From Thalassotalea sp. 42_200_T64 (GTDB lineage: Bacteria; Pseudomonadota; Gammaproteobacteria; Enterobacterales; Alteromonadaceae): a DNA stretch of 64,000 nucleotides. The translations under genes were made by a program, and so were the position numbers. Location: NCBI GenBank assembly GCA_002162925.1, contig MABC01000053.1, positions 1-64,000 on the forward strand, in the 5' to 3' direction. The stretch's first letter is position 1. Every line of letters starts with the position of its first letter. Of the stretch, positions 22,308 to 31,761 are shown piece after piece. The notes under the pieces are model-generated. The model searched no databases. It worked only from the letters and a program-made list of their open reading frames with translations, and was not told the DNA's origin.

Positions 22308-23474
22308 ATGGCGTTGTTTTACATGAATAAATTATTGTTTTTGTTGTTTTTATGCTATTTACCATTACCATTACCATTAGCATTAGCATTAGCATTAGCA
22401 GAAACAAAGTCAAATGACTTCGGCGAAAATTCCGATAGCAAAGTGGATAACAATGATTTTGATTTTTTTTCCAGCAATTATCAATTTGGCGCTCATGGAA
22501 TTTTTTTCAAGGCCGCTAACGCCAATAATACCGATTTAGACACACAAGATACTAGCGATCCCAGCTTTGGCTATGGTATTGAATTTGCGATGCCATTCGA
22601 TGAAAATCTGGATCTTAGGTTTAGTCTCAGAAATATTCCTATCGCCACTGCGGATGATTTTTCTAACCAAGAAGATGAAACCATGCTGGCCATTGAAGCC
22701 ATAAGTGCTTTTGCTGTACTGCCCATTTATGTTGTTGCTGGGGTTAACTATTTTGATTATCAAGATAGCCCTGTGTCCCTCAACCTTGGCACAGGTCTTC
22801 GTTATCATTTTAGTCAACGTTTCTACAGTTACCTGGAAACTAAGCTGTATTTTAATTTAGGTGACAGTTCTTCCTTTTTCGCGGTAAATTTAGGCGTTGT
22901 CTATCACTTTTCTGACTCAGCGCCATCAATAAAAGATTACGACCTCGAGCCAAAAGATGCCACTAATACGGCTAGCAAGAAATCTGCTGTTAGGCCAGTA
23001 ATAGCCAGCGCGCCAACCGCTAATAGTATCAGTGCTGAAGATAATGAACTTGATGATTTTGAAGAAAAACAGTACTTAACGGTGCAGATCCCTAGCATCA
23101 TTGAAGATTGTGAAAGCCCGGAGCTGATCACCTCTGGAAAATCATATTCACTCTACTTTGAACAAGACGAGTTAACCATTTCAACGGATAATGCCGAACG
23201 AATTGAATGTGTTGCCGATATCCTGGTCGATAATTTGGCAACCATTATCCATGTTGACGGCTTTGTCTTTGAAGACGACCCGGTAACCAGTAATGTTTAT
23301 TTATCCCGCCAACGTTCACTGGCCCTGAAGAAATATTTGATGGCTGAATATGGCATTGAAGATGTGCGAATTAGAATAACCCGTCATGGTGAAGAGCAGG
23401 ACATTATCAGTAAAGACGTTAATGCGATCCCTAAATTAAGACGAATTGAATATTATATCGAAGTGATCGAATAA
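22308..23474 (+). CDS. OmpA-family outer-membrane protein
   Basis: The 388-residue product has a signal peptide with an unusual Leu-Pro/Leu-Ala repeat (see 22359-22400). An N-terminal beta-barrel of about 180 residues follows (FGYGIEFAMPFDENLDLRFS to FAVNLGVVYHFS), then an acidic linker and a C-terminal OmpA-like domain (about 270-385) with LYFEQDELTI, VDGFVFEDDP and LSRQRSLALKKYL. OmpA domains bind peptidoglycan. An ATG at 22323 is an alternative start. It opens the operon running to 33400 and probably supplies its outer-membrane/peptidoglycan anchor. The long intergenic region before it (22028-22307) shows no gene. Confidence 0.85.
   Translation: MALFYMNKLLFLLFLCYLPLPLPLALALALAETKSNDFGENSDSKVDNNDFDFFSSNYQFGAHGIFFKAANANNTDLDTQDTSDPSFGYGIEFAMPFDENLDLRFSLRNIPIATADDFSNQEDETMLAIEAISAFAVLPIYVVAGVNYFDYQDSPVSLNLGTGLRYHFSQRFYSYLETKLYFNLGDSSSFFAVNLGVVYHFSDSAPSIKDYDLEPKDATNTASKKSAVRPVIASAPTANSISAEDNELDDFEEKQYLTVQIPSIIEDCESPELITSGKSYSLYFEQDELTISTDNAERIECVADILVDNLATIIHVDGFVFEDDPVTSNVYLSRQRSLALKKYLMAEYGIEDVRIRITRHGEEQDIISKDVNAIPKLRRIEYYIEVIE
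22359..22400 (+). repeat. Hexanucleotide repeat inside a signal peptide
   Basis: Three TTACCA units followed by four TTAGCA units encode LPLPLP and LALALALA in the hydrophobic core of the OmpA-like protein's signal peptide. Changes in copy number would keep the frame and change only the core length. Confidence 0.85.
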
Positions 23475-23571
23475 TCATTTGGTTATTTAATCTACGTCAA
23501 TAATTTTGCAACTGTTTTGCGGCAAAATAGCGTTAATAATGAATCACTAATGAAAAACAATAAGAATAAGA

Positions 23572-23916
23572 ATGAAAAGGCCTAAATCCTTGCTCAAATT
23601 TTGCTTTGTGTTGTTAAGCTGTGTTGTTGGCATATCTTGTTCTAGCAAATACACCGTGTTACGGCCTATTGTGGTTCAAATTGTTGAACCTTTTGTTGAA
23701 CTTCGCTCTGAGCCCGAAGATGACAGTAGAAATTTTTATGCCATCGAAAAAAATGAGCTGATATTAGTGTTCGATTCTTATGACAATTTTTTTCAGGTGA
23801 AAACTAAAGCCGGGCAACAAGGCTGGATCAGTAAAGATGACCTGTTAAAAACCAAGAGTAGAGATGGCAACAGCCTAGTTGCTAATCAATATGGCTTAAT
23901 CGAGTTTGCTCAATAA
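23572..23916 (+). CDS. SH3-domain lipoprotein
   Basis: The 114 residues begin with a lipoprotein signal (lipobox VGISC, C23). They continue with a bacterial SH3 domain: VELRSEPEDDS, FYAIEKNELILVFDSYDNFF, QVKTKAGQQGWISKDDLL. Such domains bind peptidoglycan or partner proteins in the periplasm. It lies 98 bases after the OmpA-like gene and 40 before the next gene, in the same predicted operon. The exact partner is unknown. Confidence 0.8.
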   Translation: MKRPKSLLKFCFVLLSCVVGISCSSKYTVLRPIVVQIVEPFVELRSEPEDDSRNFYAIEKNELILVFDSYDNFFQVKTKAGQQGWISKDDLLKTKSRDGNSLVANQYGLIEFAQ

Positions 23917-23956
23917 CTGTGGCGTTAGGCACTGAAAAATATAAGAAAAATAAGAA

Positions 23957-24481
23957 ATGAAAATGAAGTCAAGCATCACTTTGTTCATTACTGTTGCGCT
24001 GTCATTAACGATGTCGGTTTTCGTTTGTGCGAAAGCCGCAACGACTACCGATAAAAAGTTGCAGCAATTAAAATCTGACTTGGTTTCATTAAATAAAGAT
24101 ATTCATTTATTAAAAGAGCAATTGTTATTTCCTGATAGCACCCGACTGAGTTTGTACGTATCGCTTGCGGTTAACCAGAATTTTTCCTTGCATAGCGTAA
24201 AAGTTTTTGTTGATGATGATGAAGTCATAAGAAAAGACTTTACCGACAGACAAGTTAACGCGTTAGAACAAGGTGGGATACATCGATTGTATGTTGGCAA
24301 TGTTAGTGCCGGAGAGCACACCTTAACGGCATTTTTTACCGGTGTCGATGAAGAAAGTAGAACTTATAAACGTGGCATCACTAAAACCATCATGAAAAAG
24401 GGTATAGCGAAAGTCATTGAACTAAAAATTAACAATAATAAAGATCCGTCGCAGGTCGAATTTGATCTAATCGAGCTATAA
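23957..24481 (+). CDS. Predicted periplasmic protein, unknown
   Basis: The 174 residues have a signal peptide (cleavage after about VCAKA), a short coiled-coil (KKLQQLKSDLVSLNKDIHLL) and a beta-rich body (about 65-160) with SLHSVKVFVDDDEVIRKDFT and AGEHTLTAFFTGVD. The body resembles a carbohydrate-binding or PEGA-like beta-sandwich, but I cannot assign it. It sits eight bases before the first TPR gene, so it belongs to the same operon. Confidence 0.75.
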   Translation: MKMKSSITLFITVALSLTMSVFVCAKAATTTDKKLQQLKSDLVSLNKDIHLLKEQLLFPDSTRLSLYVSLAVNQNFSLHSVKVFVDDDEVIRKDFTDRQVNALEQGGIHRLYVGNVSAGEHTLTAFFTGVDEESRTYKRGITKTIMKKGIAKVIELKINNNKDPSQVEFDLIEL

Positions 24482-24489
24482 AAATTAAC

Positions 24490-26262
24490 ATGCGTAATAA
24501 TGGACACATTACCGGGAAACTGTGCAAGCGAGTAAAAATACTATTTTTACTCGCTTTGTGCACGTTCAATTTTTCAGTCTATGCCCAGAAAAATACGGCT
24601 CTGGAGAGTGAGTCCGATGATTATCAAAATAATCTGTACAGCAAGGTCGCACTATATGAGTATTTACTGAGCAATTATTTTGCTAGCTTAACCGAAATCG
24701 CCATAGCCGAACAAAAAACTCTGCCCGTTAGCAATTCCCAGGTTAACCTTGTACAAGCCAGAATTTACTTGTATTTCGATATGGATTCGGCGGCTAACGA
24801 AATATTTAATGAGCAGTTCAGCCAGCAAGCAACAGCTGATATAAGTAAAGAGTACAGTTCCTCGGCATGGTTTGAGCTTGCCAATCAACTCTATAGAAAA
24901 CAAAAGCTTAATGCTGCCCAACAGGCTTTAGACCGGGTGAGCGAGGATTTACCGGCAAGTTTAATCGCCAAATTTCATTACTTAAGCGCACAACTGTTGA
25001 TTAAACAAAAAGACTATGTTGGCGCTGAAAAAATGAAAATAAACATTCCCGATGGAGACATTTATCACCGTTATCTAAGTTTTAACTGGGCCACGCACGC
25101 ATTAAAGGCGGGAGATACTAATACCGCGATTGCGCAATTTAAACAGGTTTTAAGCGTAGATGACAGTAGCGAATTTACTGATGAGCTTAAGATCTTGATC
25201 GACAAGGCCAACCTTGCTTTAGGCTACATTTACATTCAGCAACAACAAAACCAACAGGCGATAGCCGCTTTTAAACGTATCTCACTCGAGAGTACCGAAA
25301 CAGAATCGGCGATGTTGGGTTATGGCTGGGCTGTCGCGAATAGCAATAATTTCAGCACCGCATTGGCAATTTGGCAGCGCTTGAGTGTACGCACTACACT
25401 AACCCCTTATGTCCGTGAAGCCTTTATCGCCATACCTTATGCTTATGAACAACTTGGTGATAACCCTGCGGCATACCAGGCATACCAAGTGGCCTTAGCG
25501 CGTTTTAAAGAACAACAACAAATTTTAACTACAGAGCTTAAAGCGGCTGAACTCGATCATTATTTGCTAGATATGCTGGTGAAAGGGCAAGTGCTCGCCG
25601 CTATTTTACCCGGTAAACAAGCGATGAAAGGGCGTGCCGTGAATTTAAAATTTCCAGCGGCGATAAATACCTATGCGTTAGTGGCCAGCAATGATTTTCA
25701 ACAAGGTGTCGATGATCTTAAAGATTTGCATACCATGATCGAGTCTCTGCTGAAATGGCAAGTTGAGCTAGAACAGCTGAGTGTGGATTTTTATCACGAG
25801 GCAACATTCCCAAGTGTGCAGCGCGAACGTGAACTGCGTCAACAACAGCTCAGTCAATTGAAAAAGCAACGGGATGACTTACAAAAAATTAAAAATAAAC
25901 GCTATAAATCTTTAAATAGTAAAGTTGCTGAACGGCAAGCGGCGCTGGATAAAGCGGAGCAGCTCGGCATCACCCCGTTAAATGATATGCTTAAAAACGT
26001 CCAGGCAAAAATTGCCGCTACCGGGCAACTTAAGCAAGATATTTTGCAAGCACTTACGGCAAAATTACGCCGAGCATTCAAGCAACAACTTAGTCACGTT
26101 GAGAGTTACCGGAAAAATGCCCAATTGGCTTTGCTGCGGTTAAACGATGGGGTATTTATCAGCCAACAACAGCAAGGCCCAGACAGTTTTACCGCGCAAG
26201 AGCTAAGCGATCGCCGGATCAAAGTTGATATTGTTGCAAGTGACGCTGGAGAGGGGGAGTAA
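24490..26262 (+). CDS. Exported TPR protein
   Basis: The 590-residue protein has a signal peptide (cleavage near FSVYAQ) and helical TPR-like repeats across about residues 50-360, for example GYIYIQQQQNQQAIAAFKRI and YEQLGDNPAAYQAYQVALAR. A long coiled coil follows at about 435-545, rich in Gln, Lys and Arg. No enzymatic motif is present. The C-terminal stop overlaps the start of the next gene by one base. It probably acts as a periplasmic scaffold of the ExbBD-driven complex encoded downstream. Confidence 0.8.
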   Translation: MRNNGHITGKLCKRVKILFLLALCTFNFSVYAQKNTALESESDDYQNNLYSKVALYEYLLSNYFASLTEIAIAEQKTLPVSNSQVNLVQARIYLYFDMDSAANEIFNEQFSQQATADISKEYSSSAWFELANQLYRKQKLNAAQQALDRVSEDLPASLIAKFHYLSAQLLIKQKDYVGAEKMKINIPDGDIYHRYLSFNWATHALKAGDTNTAIAQFKQVLSVDDSSEFTDELKILIDKANLALGYIYIQQQQNQQAIAAFKRISLESTETESAMLGYGWAVANSNNFSTALAIWQRLSVRTTLTPYVREAFIAIPYAYEQLGDNPAAYQAYQVALARFKEQQQILTTELKAAELDHYLLDMLVKGQVLAAILPGKQAMKGRAVNLKFPAAINTYALVASNDFQQGVDDLKDLHTMIESLLKWQVELEQLSVDFYHEATFPSVQRERELRQQQLSQLKKQRDDLQKIKNKRYKSLNSKVAERQAALDKAEQLGITPLNDMLKNVQAKIAATGQLKQDILQALTAKLRRAFKQQLSHVESYRKNAQLALLRLNDGVFISQQQQGPDSFTAQELSDRRIKVDIVASDAGEGE

Positions 26263-29200
26263 TGGCAAAATATATCCTTGCCTTGTTGGTTACTACCATG
26301 CTGTTGACTGGCTGCAATACCATAAGCGGTAATAATATAGTTACCGATAAAGTTGCCGATAATCGCGGCGCCACATTGGCTGATCTTGATTTGCAACCCG
26401 CACAAATCAGTTCCCCAGAGATGCCAGAGCTAAGCTTTAAGGAGTTGAGTGCCACTTATAAAACTCTGTTGCGAGACGTTTCCGATGAAGATATACGAGC
26501 CAAGCTTGAACAGAGATATGCCGCCTTATCGATGCTGGAAAGTGAAAATGCGCAATTACAAGCGCTAACCGTTGAACAATTAGCGGGCTCTTACAAAGGC
26601 TCCATTACCACTATCAATGAGTTATTAACATTATATCCTGACTCAAAGGCTAATGAACAGCTGCTCTATCAATTAGCGAAAGCCTACGATTTGGATAGTC
26701 AACAACATCACAGCTTTACCGTCATCAACAAATTGATCACGGCTTACCCGAACAGTTCCTACATGCTGGAATTGCAATTTCGGCGAGCAGAAATTTTATT
26801 TTCTGAGCAACAATATCAACAAGCGTTAACGGCATATCAATATGTGATAACCGCAAAAGAGGCAACCCCCTATTACTATATAGCTTTATATATGCAAGGC
26901 TGGAGCTATTTTAAATTAGATTATGCGCAACAGGCACTGTTAAATTTCACCCTGATTTTAGATAAACATTTGGCGAGCACTAATTTTAACGATATCTATC
27001 GCATTGAACAGCTATATGCCAAGGTAACACCTAGATCCCGTGAAATCGTCGAAGAAACGTTTGCCGTGATGTCGATGATTTTTTCTGATCTTTATGAAGC
27101 CACCGGCATTACTCGTCATTATCAACAACTTGGTGAAAGAGCCTATAGTTACTTAAGTTATGATGCCTTAGGCAGCTACTACCTACAGAAACAACGTTAT
27201 AACGATAGTGTTGATATTTACGATGAATTTATTGCAACACATGGCCAACACTATGCTGCGGCTTCATTTGCTGTTAATAAGGTGGCGGTGCTGGAGCGAG
27301 CAAATTTTCCGACAAGGTTAGTAAATGAAAAGACAAGCTTACTGGTCAAATTCAACCTGGCTAGCCCTTACTGGCATAATAAAAGTGAGCTAAATAAGGC
27401 TGTTGTCGGCAAAGTATTACATAACATAATGTTAGACTTTGCGTTGCAAAGCTATGCCAGGGCGCAAGCACAGTTAGCTCTGTTCAATGCAGCCGAAGGT
27501 TTAACTAAAAGCCAACAGCAAAATATTAACCTGGCGTTTGCCAGGGCGATTCATTGGTTTGAGATGTTTGTCAGTAATTTCCCTGAGGATGAAAAGCTCG
27601 TTGCCGTACAATTTCACTTAGCGGAGAGCTTTTATCAGTCAGAGCAATACCTTGAAGCAGAGAAAAGATACCAGGCCATTGCTTACTCTACACTTGTTCA
27701 GGCTGAAAATACCAAAATACCAGCGCCAACAGCAGCGAACCAAGAGCATCAGCAGATAAGGGCAAATGCCGCATATGGCCTAATTTTAACTTTGCAGGCG
27801 TTGACACCCGCACCGATGACCGCAGCCGAACAACTTAATTTAATCGCCAAACAGATACATGCCAAAACTATGTTGCTTGAGCACTACGGCGATGATCAAC
27901 GAGCTGTTGCCGTACAAGTCGATCTGTACCATCAATATTACCGCCTTGCACAATACCAATTGGCGATTGCCAATGCCGAACAAATGTTAATGAAAACTCA
28001 ATCGGCTCGGCAACAGCAAGGGTTAAAGCCAAAGACAATATCTCAACAGCCGACAAGACAGCAGCAGTTATCGGCCCGGATAGTGATTGCGAAAAGTCAG
28101 TTAGCCCTGCAGAATTACCAACTTGCCGAACAAGCTTACCTGCCAATAACCGCCACCATCTCGGTAACCGATGAATATTATCAAGATAGCATCAATGGCT
28201 TAGCGGCCAGTATTTACCGTCAGGGAGAAGCGGCTTTAGCATTGATTAGTGCCGACTCAGCAGCAACCAAACCTGTGGCTAGCAATAACATTGCGACCAA
28301 ACAAAGAGAGCTTGCCGTCAAGCACTTTACGCGAGTGCTCAAAAAGGCCCCTGAGTCAGCCTATAGCATGAATACTGTTTATGATCTGGCGACGACACAC
28401 TTAGCACTTGAAAACTGGTCGTCCGCGATTAAGTATCTGCAAGAATTTAAATTTCTCTATCCTCAGCACCCGCTTAGTGATGATATACCGGCTAAACTCG
28501 CCTTTGCCTTTCAACAAAATCAGCAGTGGGAGAAAGCAGCGATTGAGTTAAGGCAGATATGGGCGAAAGCGCCTAAGTCGGCGGAAACTCGGCCAATGTT
28601 ATATCTAGCCGCTGATTTGTTGCGCCAGGCTGGTCTCCTGCAACAAGCGGTAAAATCGTATCGCACCTATGCACACACCTACGAGCAGCCATTTGCCACC
28701 GCGATAGAAGCCAAATATATATTATCTGAACTCTACCTCGAACTTAACGATAAGCCAAAACGCAACTATTGGTTGCAAAAACTGATTACGGCAGATGCAC
28801 AGGCTAAAGATCAGCGTATCGCCAGATCTCGTTATCTGGCGGCCATGGCTTCACTTGAATTTGCCCATGATAAAATGACGGAGTTTAAAGCGCTAAAACT
28901 TAAATTACCGTTATCAGCAAGCCTTAACCGCAAGCGTAGGTTATTAGATGGAACCCTTAGTGCATATAACCAGACGGTGGAATATCAGGTAGCCGAATTT
29001 ACCACCGTTGCCAATTACCACCTCGGCGAAGTTTATCGGCAGCTGGCGAGTGACTTAATGAACTCGGAACGACCTGGTGATTTAACGACCTTAGAGCTTG
29101 AGCAATATGAAATTTTGCTCGAAGAGCAGTCATTTCCATTTGAAGACAAAGCCATCGCGGTGCATGAAATGAATGCAAAGCGCAGTCAACAAGGGATATA

Positions 29201-29303
29201 TGATGAGTGGGTGAAAAGCAGCTTTGCGACATTGGCTAAGTTGTTGCCTGGACGTTATCACAAACCCGAACAAGTGGTGGAAGTGGTTGATGAAATCCAC
29301 TAA
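26262..29303 (+). CDS. Large TPR lipoprotein
   Basis: The 1013-residue product has a lipobox LLTGC (C18) and is then almost entirely helical repeats. Examples are LLTLYPDSKANEQLLYQLAK, RRAEILFSEQQYQQALTAYQ and FHLAESFYQSEQYLEAEKRY near residues 450-470, and KYLQEFKFLYPQHPLSDDIP near 727. This pattern of TPRs with YP-type linkers is shared with BamD/CpoB-like and gliding-motility TPR lipoproteins. It is likely lipid-anchored in the outer membrane facing the periplasm. It overlaps both neighbours. Confidence 0.82.
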   Translation: MAKYILALLVTTMLLTGCNTISGNNIVTDKVADNRGATLADLDLQPAQISSPEMPELSFKELSATYKTLLRDVSDEDIRAKLEQRYAALSMLESENAQLQALTVEQLAGSYKGSITTINELLTLYPDSKANEQLLYQLAKAYDLDSQQHHSFTVINKLITAYPNSSYMLELQFRRAEILFSEQQYQQALTAYQYVITAKEATPYYYIALYMQGWSYFKLDYAQQALLNFTLILDKHLASTNFNDIYRIEQLYAKVTPRSREIVEETFAVMSMIFSDLYEATGITRHYQQLGERAYSYLSYDALGSYYLQKQRYNDSVDIYDEFIATHGQHYAAASFAVNKVAVLERANFPTRLVNEKTSLLVKFNLASPYWHNKSELNKAVVGKVLHNIMLDFALQSYARAQAQLALFNAAEGLTKSQQQNINLAFARAIHWFEMFVSNFPEDEKLVAVQFHLAESFYQSEQYLEAEKRYQAIAYSTLVQAENTKIPAPTAANQEHQQIRANAAYGLILTLQALTPAPMTAAEQLNLIAKQIHAKTMLLEHYGDDQRAVAVQVDLYHQYYRLAQYQLAIANAEQMLMKTQSARQQQGLKPKTISQQPTRQQQLSARIVIAKSQLALQNYQLAEQAYLPITATISVTDEYYQDSINGLAASIYRQGEAALALISADSAATKPVASNNIATKQRELAVKHFTRVLKKAPESAYSMNTVYDLATTHLALENWSSAIKYLQEFKFLYPQHPLSDDIPAKLAFAFQQNQQWEKAAIELRQIWAKAPKSAETRPMLYLAADLLRQAGLLQQAVKSYRTYAHTYEQPFATAIEAKYILSELYLELNDKPKRNYWLQKLITADAQAKDQRIARSRYLAAMASLEFAHDKMTEFKALKLKLPLSASLNRKRRLLDGTLSAYNQTVEYQVAEFTTVANYHLGEVYRQLASDLMNSERPGDLTTLELEQYEILLEEQSFPFEDKAIAVHEMNAKRSQQGIYDEWVKSSFATLAKLLPGRYHKPEQVVEVVDEIH

Positions 29304-30066
29304 TTTACCGCATACCCTATGGAACCGCATACCTTGCTTGCTCTTGGTTTTAAGAACAATACCGTTGTGTTTGTCCCTTGTTGTCTTTGGCTGTGCAACC
29401 AGTAATGAAAACATCGCAAAGGTGCCAGAAAAAAGACTGGTTGCGCAAGCGCAGAAAAAAGCTGAGGCCATACCAACAGAAATTGTGGCGCAAACGGGCA
29501 CCGCAACAGACAAAAACCTCGATCAACGTCAGCGTTTACGGGCATTACCAAACAAATACCTGAGCCAAAATATTGTGGTTCAGCCTGAGATTAAGCGTGC
29601 CGTTAAATCTGCCTTAACGGCGAAAGCAAATGGCGATGTTGAAGGTGCCAGGGCTAGTTTAGAACAACTGGCAATTAATCATCCAACATTGTCAGGGATC
29701 AAACTGCATTTGGGTGATATCGCTATAATTGCAGGGCAACTTGATAAAGCGAAAGACTATTACCAGCAAGTCATTTCGGTCAACTCTGATAATTACTTTG
29801 CCTACAATCGCCTTGGCTCATTGTATCGTCAACAAGGCAGCTTTGCCCAGGCAAAAGCAAATTATCAAGCGGCTTTAACCAGTTGGCCAGCATTTGCCGA
29901 GGCGCATCTTAATTTGGCCATTTTATTTGATCTCTACATCGGCGATAAAGCATCGGCGCTGCATCATTATAAAATTTATCAACTGCTTAGTGAAAATAAT
30001 CAGCGCAGAGTTAAGGGCTGGATTGTTGATGTGTCGGCGCAATTACAAAGGGCGAATAGTGATTAA
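29290..30066 (+). CDS. TPR lipoprotein (short)
   Basis: ATG 29290 overlaps the upstream gene by 14 bases and gives a 258-residue protein with lipobox VVFGCATS (C35). A start at 29224 would put 22 residues ahead of the signal peptide and is less likely. At least three TPRs are seen: AKANGDVEGARASLEQLAIN, IIAGQLDKAKDYYQQVISVN and YRQQGSFAQAKANYQAALTS. It is the third TPR protein of the operon, with a predicted role in complex assembly. Confidence 0.8.
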   Translation: MKSTNLPHTLWNRIPCLLLVLRTIPLCLSLVVFGCATSNENIAKVPEKRLVAQAQKKAEAIPTEIVAQTGTATDKNLDQRQRLRALPNKYLSQNIVVQPEIKRAVKSALTAKANGDVEGARASLEQLAINHPTLSGIKLHLGDIAIIAGQLDKAKDYYQQVISVNSDNYFAYNRLGSLYRQQGSFAQAKANYQAALTSWPAFAEAHLNLAILFDLYIGDKASALHHYKIYQLLSENNQRRVKGWIVDVSAQLQRANSD

Positions 30067-30067
30067 G

Positions 30068-30460
30068 ATGATTTTTTTTATAAAAACTTCAATCAATAAA
30101 CTAAAAACAGTGTTAGCTCGAACCGGCCTGATGCTATCTGCAACCTTGCTAGTTACAACCGTAGCGGTTGCCGAGCAAGATCAGGTTAACTCAGGACAAG
30201 AGAAAGTAACCGCAAATGGCCCGGCAAGTACGATCGAGCAAGCTGAAATAAATGCTTTCGATGAAAATTTGATCTCCTTAGAAGCAACGTTCTTCGGCAA
30301 TAAAGAGCAACCGAAAGTGATCACTATTGTGCCCTGGCAAAATCCAGAGCAACAACCGGTGAATTCGAAATTAATATCGGCACAAATGAGTTTAATATTT
30401 GAGCCGGTAGAAGTTGATAGTCTGCAAAGAGAAGTGCAGTACTACCACAGTAATCGTTAA
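30068..30460 (+). CDS. Small exported protein, unknown
   Basis: The start at ATG 30068 gives 130 residues with a long signal peptide (to about VAVA, residue 35). A GTG at 30059 has a better spaced ribosome site (AAAGGG) and is the alternative. The mature part has no recognised domain. The segment EATFFGNKEQPKVITIVPWQ is followed by a short C-terminal region. It sits between the TPR lipoprotein and the ExbB gene and is predicted periplasmic. Confidence 0.65.
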   Translation: MIFFIKTSINKLKTVLARTGLMLSATLLVTTVAVAEQDQVNSGQEKVTANGPASTIEQAEINAFDENLISLEATFFGNKEQPKVITIVPWQNPEQQPVNSKLISAQMSLIFEPVEVDSLQREVQYYHSNR

Positions 30461-30531
30461 CAACTGGCAAGCTAGCTTGTTGTTATTTCAATGCTATGTA
30501 GCAATTATTATTTAGAAAAAGGTAGTACTCC

Positions 30532-31182
30532 ATGTTCGATACCATTATTCGATTTTTACAAGAGGGTGGCACATTTATGGTGCCCATCGCTATTGTGTTA
30601 GTTCTTGGTCTGGCGATTGCGTTAGAGCGCAGTATTTATTTGTTTAAAATTGCTAGACAAAATTCAAATTCACTGAAAAAAATTCATCCGTTACTACAGC
30701 TAAATGACTTCGATGGCATTGCTGACATTAACGATAATTCAACGATTTCTAGGGTATTAACGGCAGGCCTCAATCGTTCGAAAGAAGTACTGCGCCGCGA
30801 TGAAATTGAATCGGCAATGGAAGAGTCGATCATGGAAACTGTACCGCGTTTAGAAAAACGCACACCCTACCTGGCAACGCTAGCAAATATTGCCACCCTA
30901 CTGGGCTTATTAGGTACCATTATTGGCCTGATTGCGGCATTCTCTGCGGTGGCAAGTGCCGATCCCGCTGAAAAAGCGTCATTACTGTCACAATCTATTT
31001 CGGTGGCGATGAACACCACTGCATTTGGTCTTATTTCGGCAATACCCTTATTGCTTTGTCACGCCGTGTTACAAACCAAAACCGCTGAAGTTGTCGATAA
31101 CTTAGATGTGGTAGGGGTTAAGTTTTTAAATATTCTCAGCCGAAATAAAGACATCTCGGCAAAATCACCCAGCCAAGACTAA
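30532..31182 (+). CDS. MotA/TolQ/ExbB proton-channel protein
   Basis: The 216 residues have three predicted transmembrane helices (about 15-37, 112-135, 155-178) and the family signatures RTPYLATLANIATLLGLLGT and SISVAMNTTAFGLISAIPLL. With an ExbD/TolR partner these proteins form an inner-membrane proton channel that powers envelope machines. Two ExbD genes follow at once. Its neighbours (TPR proteins, an AgmX-type TonB-like protein) differ from those of the TonB and Tol-Pal systems, so I do not assign tolQ or exbB. Confidence 0.9.
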   Translation: MFDTIIRFLQEGGTFMVPIAIVLVLGLAIALERSIYLFKIARQNSNSLKKIHPLLQLNDFDGIADINDNSTISRVLTAGLNRSKEVLRRDEIESAMEESIMETVPRLEKRTPYLATLANIATLLGLLGTIIGLIAAFSAVASADPAEKASLLSQSISVAMNTTAFGLISAIPLLLCHAVLQTKTAEVVDNLDVVGVKFLNILSRNKDISAKSPSQD

Positions 31183-31197
31183 GACGGATCTTTTATT

Positions 31198-31761
31198 ATG
31201 TATAGAAAGCCCCGGCTCAACAGAGTTGAAGCTGAGTTAGACATAACTTCGTTTATGAACTTGATGATCGTATTGGTTCCTGTGCTTTTAATGATGATGG
31301 TATTCTCCCATATTACCGTTTTGGAACTTAAGCTGCCTGGCTTGTCAGACGATATTGAGCAAACTGTTAGCGACGATATGACTAAGCAATTAGAAGTTGT
31401 GGTGCGCAAAGACTCTATTCGGGTGAACTACCCGCAGGGTCATTTGCTTAAACACATTGCTACTACCAGTGATGGCTACGATTATGATACTTTGGTTAAC
31501 ACCCTAAAAACGGTGAAGAGCTTATTTACCAAACAAGGCATAGATAAAAAAGATCTGTCGTTATTATTAGAGGCAGAAGTTGATTATCAAACCATTATCA
31601 CCCTGATGGATAAATCTCGTTCTTATCAAGCTGTTGTTGTAGCCTCAGTGGTTGATGCCGAACTGTTTCCAAACATATCGCTTGGAGATGCGCCTGCAAT
31701 TAATGCAAATGCAGCATTAGCCGATAATTCTAGCCCCTTATTAGCGGGGGAAAGTGAATGA
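31198..31761 (+). CDS. ExbD/TolR-family protein with Asn at the proton-relay position
   Basis: The 187 residues have one transmembrane helix (about 20-40) and a periplasmic domain. In ExbD the motif PFIDVMLVLL carries the essential Asp. Here the aligned stretch ITSFMNLMIVLV has Asn at residue 21, so the proton-carrying acid is missing. The second ExbD (next gene) keeps it. The stop overlaps the next start by four bases. A role as a structural partner in a heteromeric ExbD pair is inferred. Confidence 0.87.
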   Translation: MYRKPRLNRVEAELDITSFMNLMIVLVPVLLMMMVFSHITVLELKLPGLSDDIEQTVSDDMTKQLEVVVRKDSIRVNYPQGHLLKHIATTSDGYDYDTLVNTLKTVKSLFTKQGIDKKDLSLLLEAEVDYQTIITLMDKSRSYQAVVVASVVDAELFPNISLGDAPAINANAALADNSSPLLAGESE

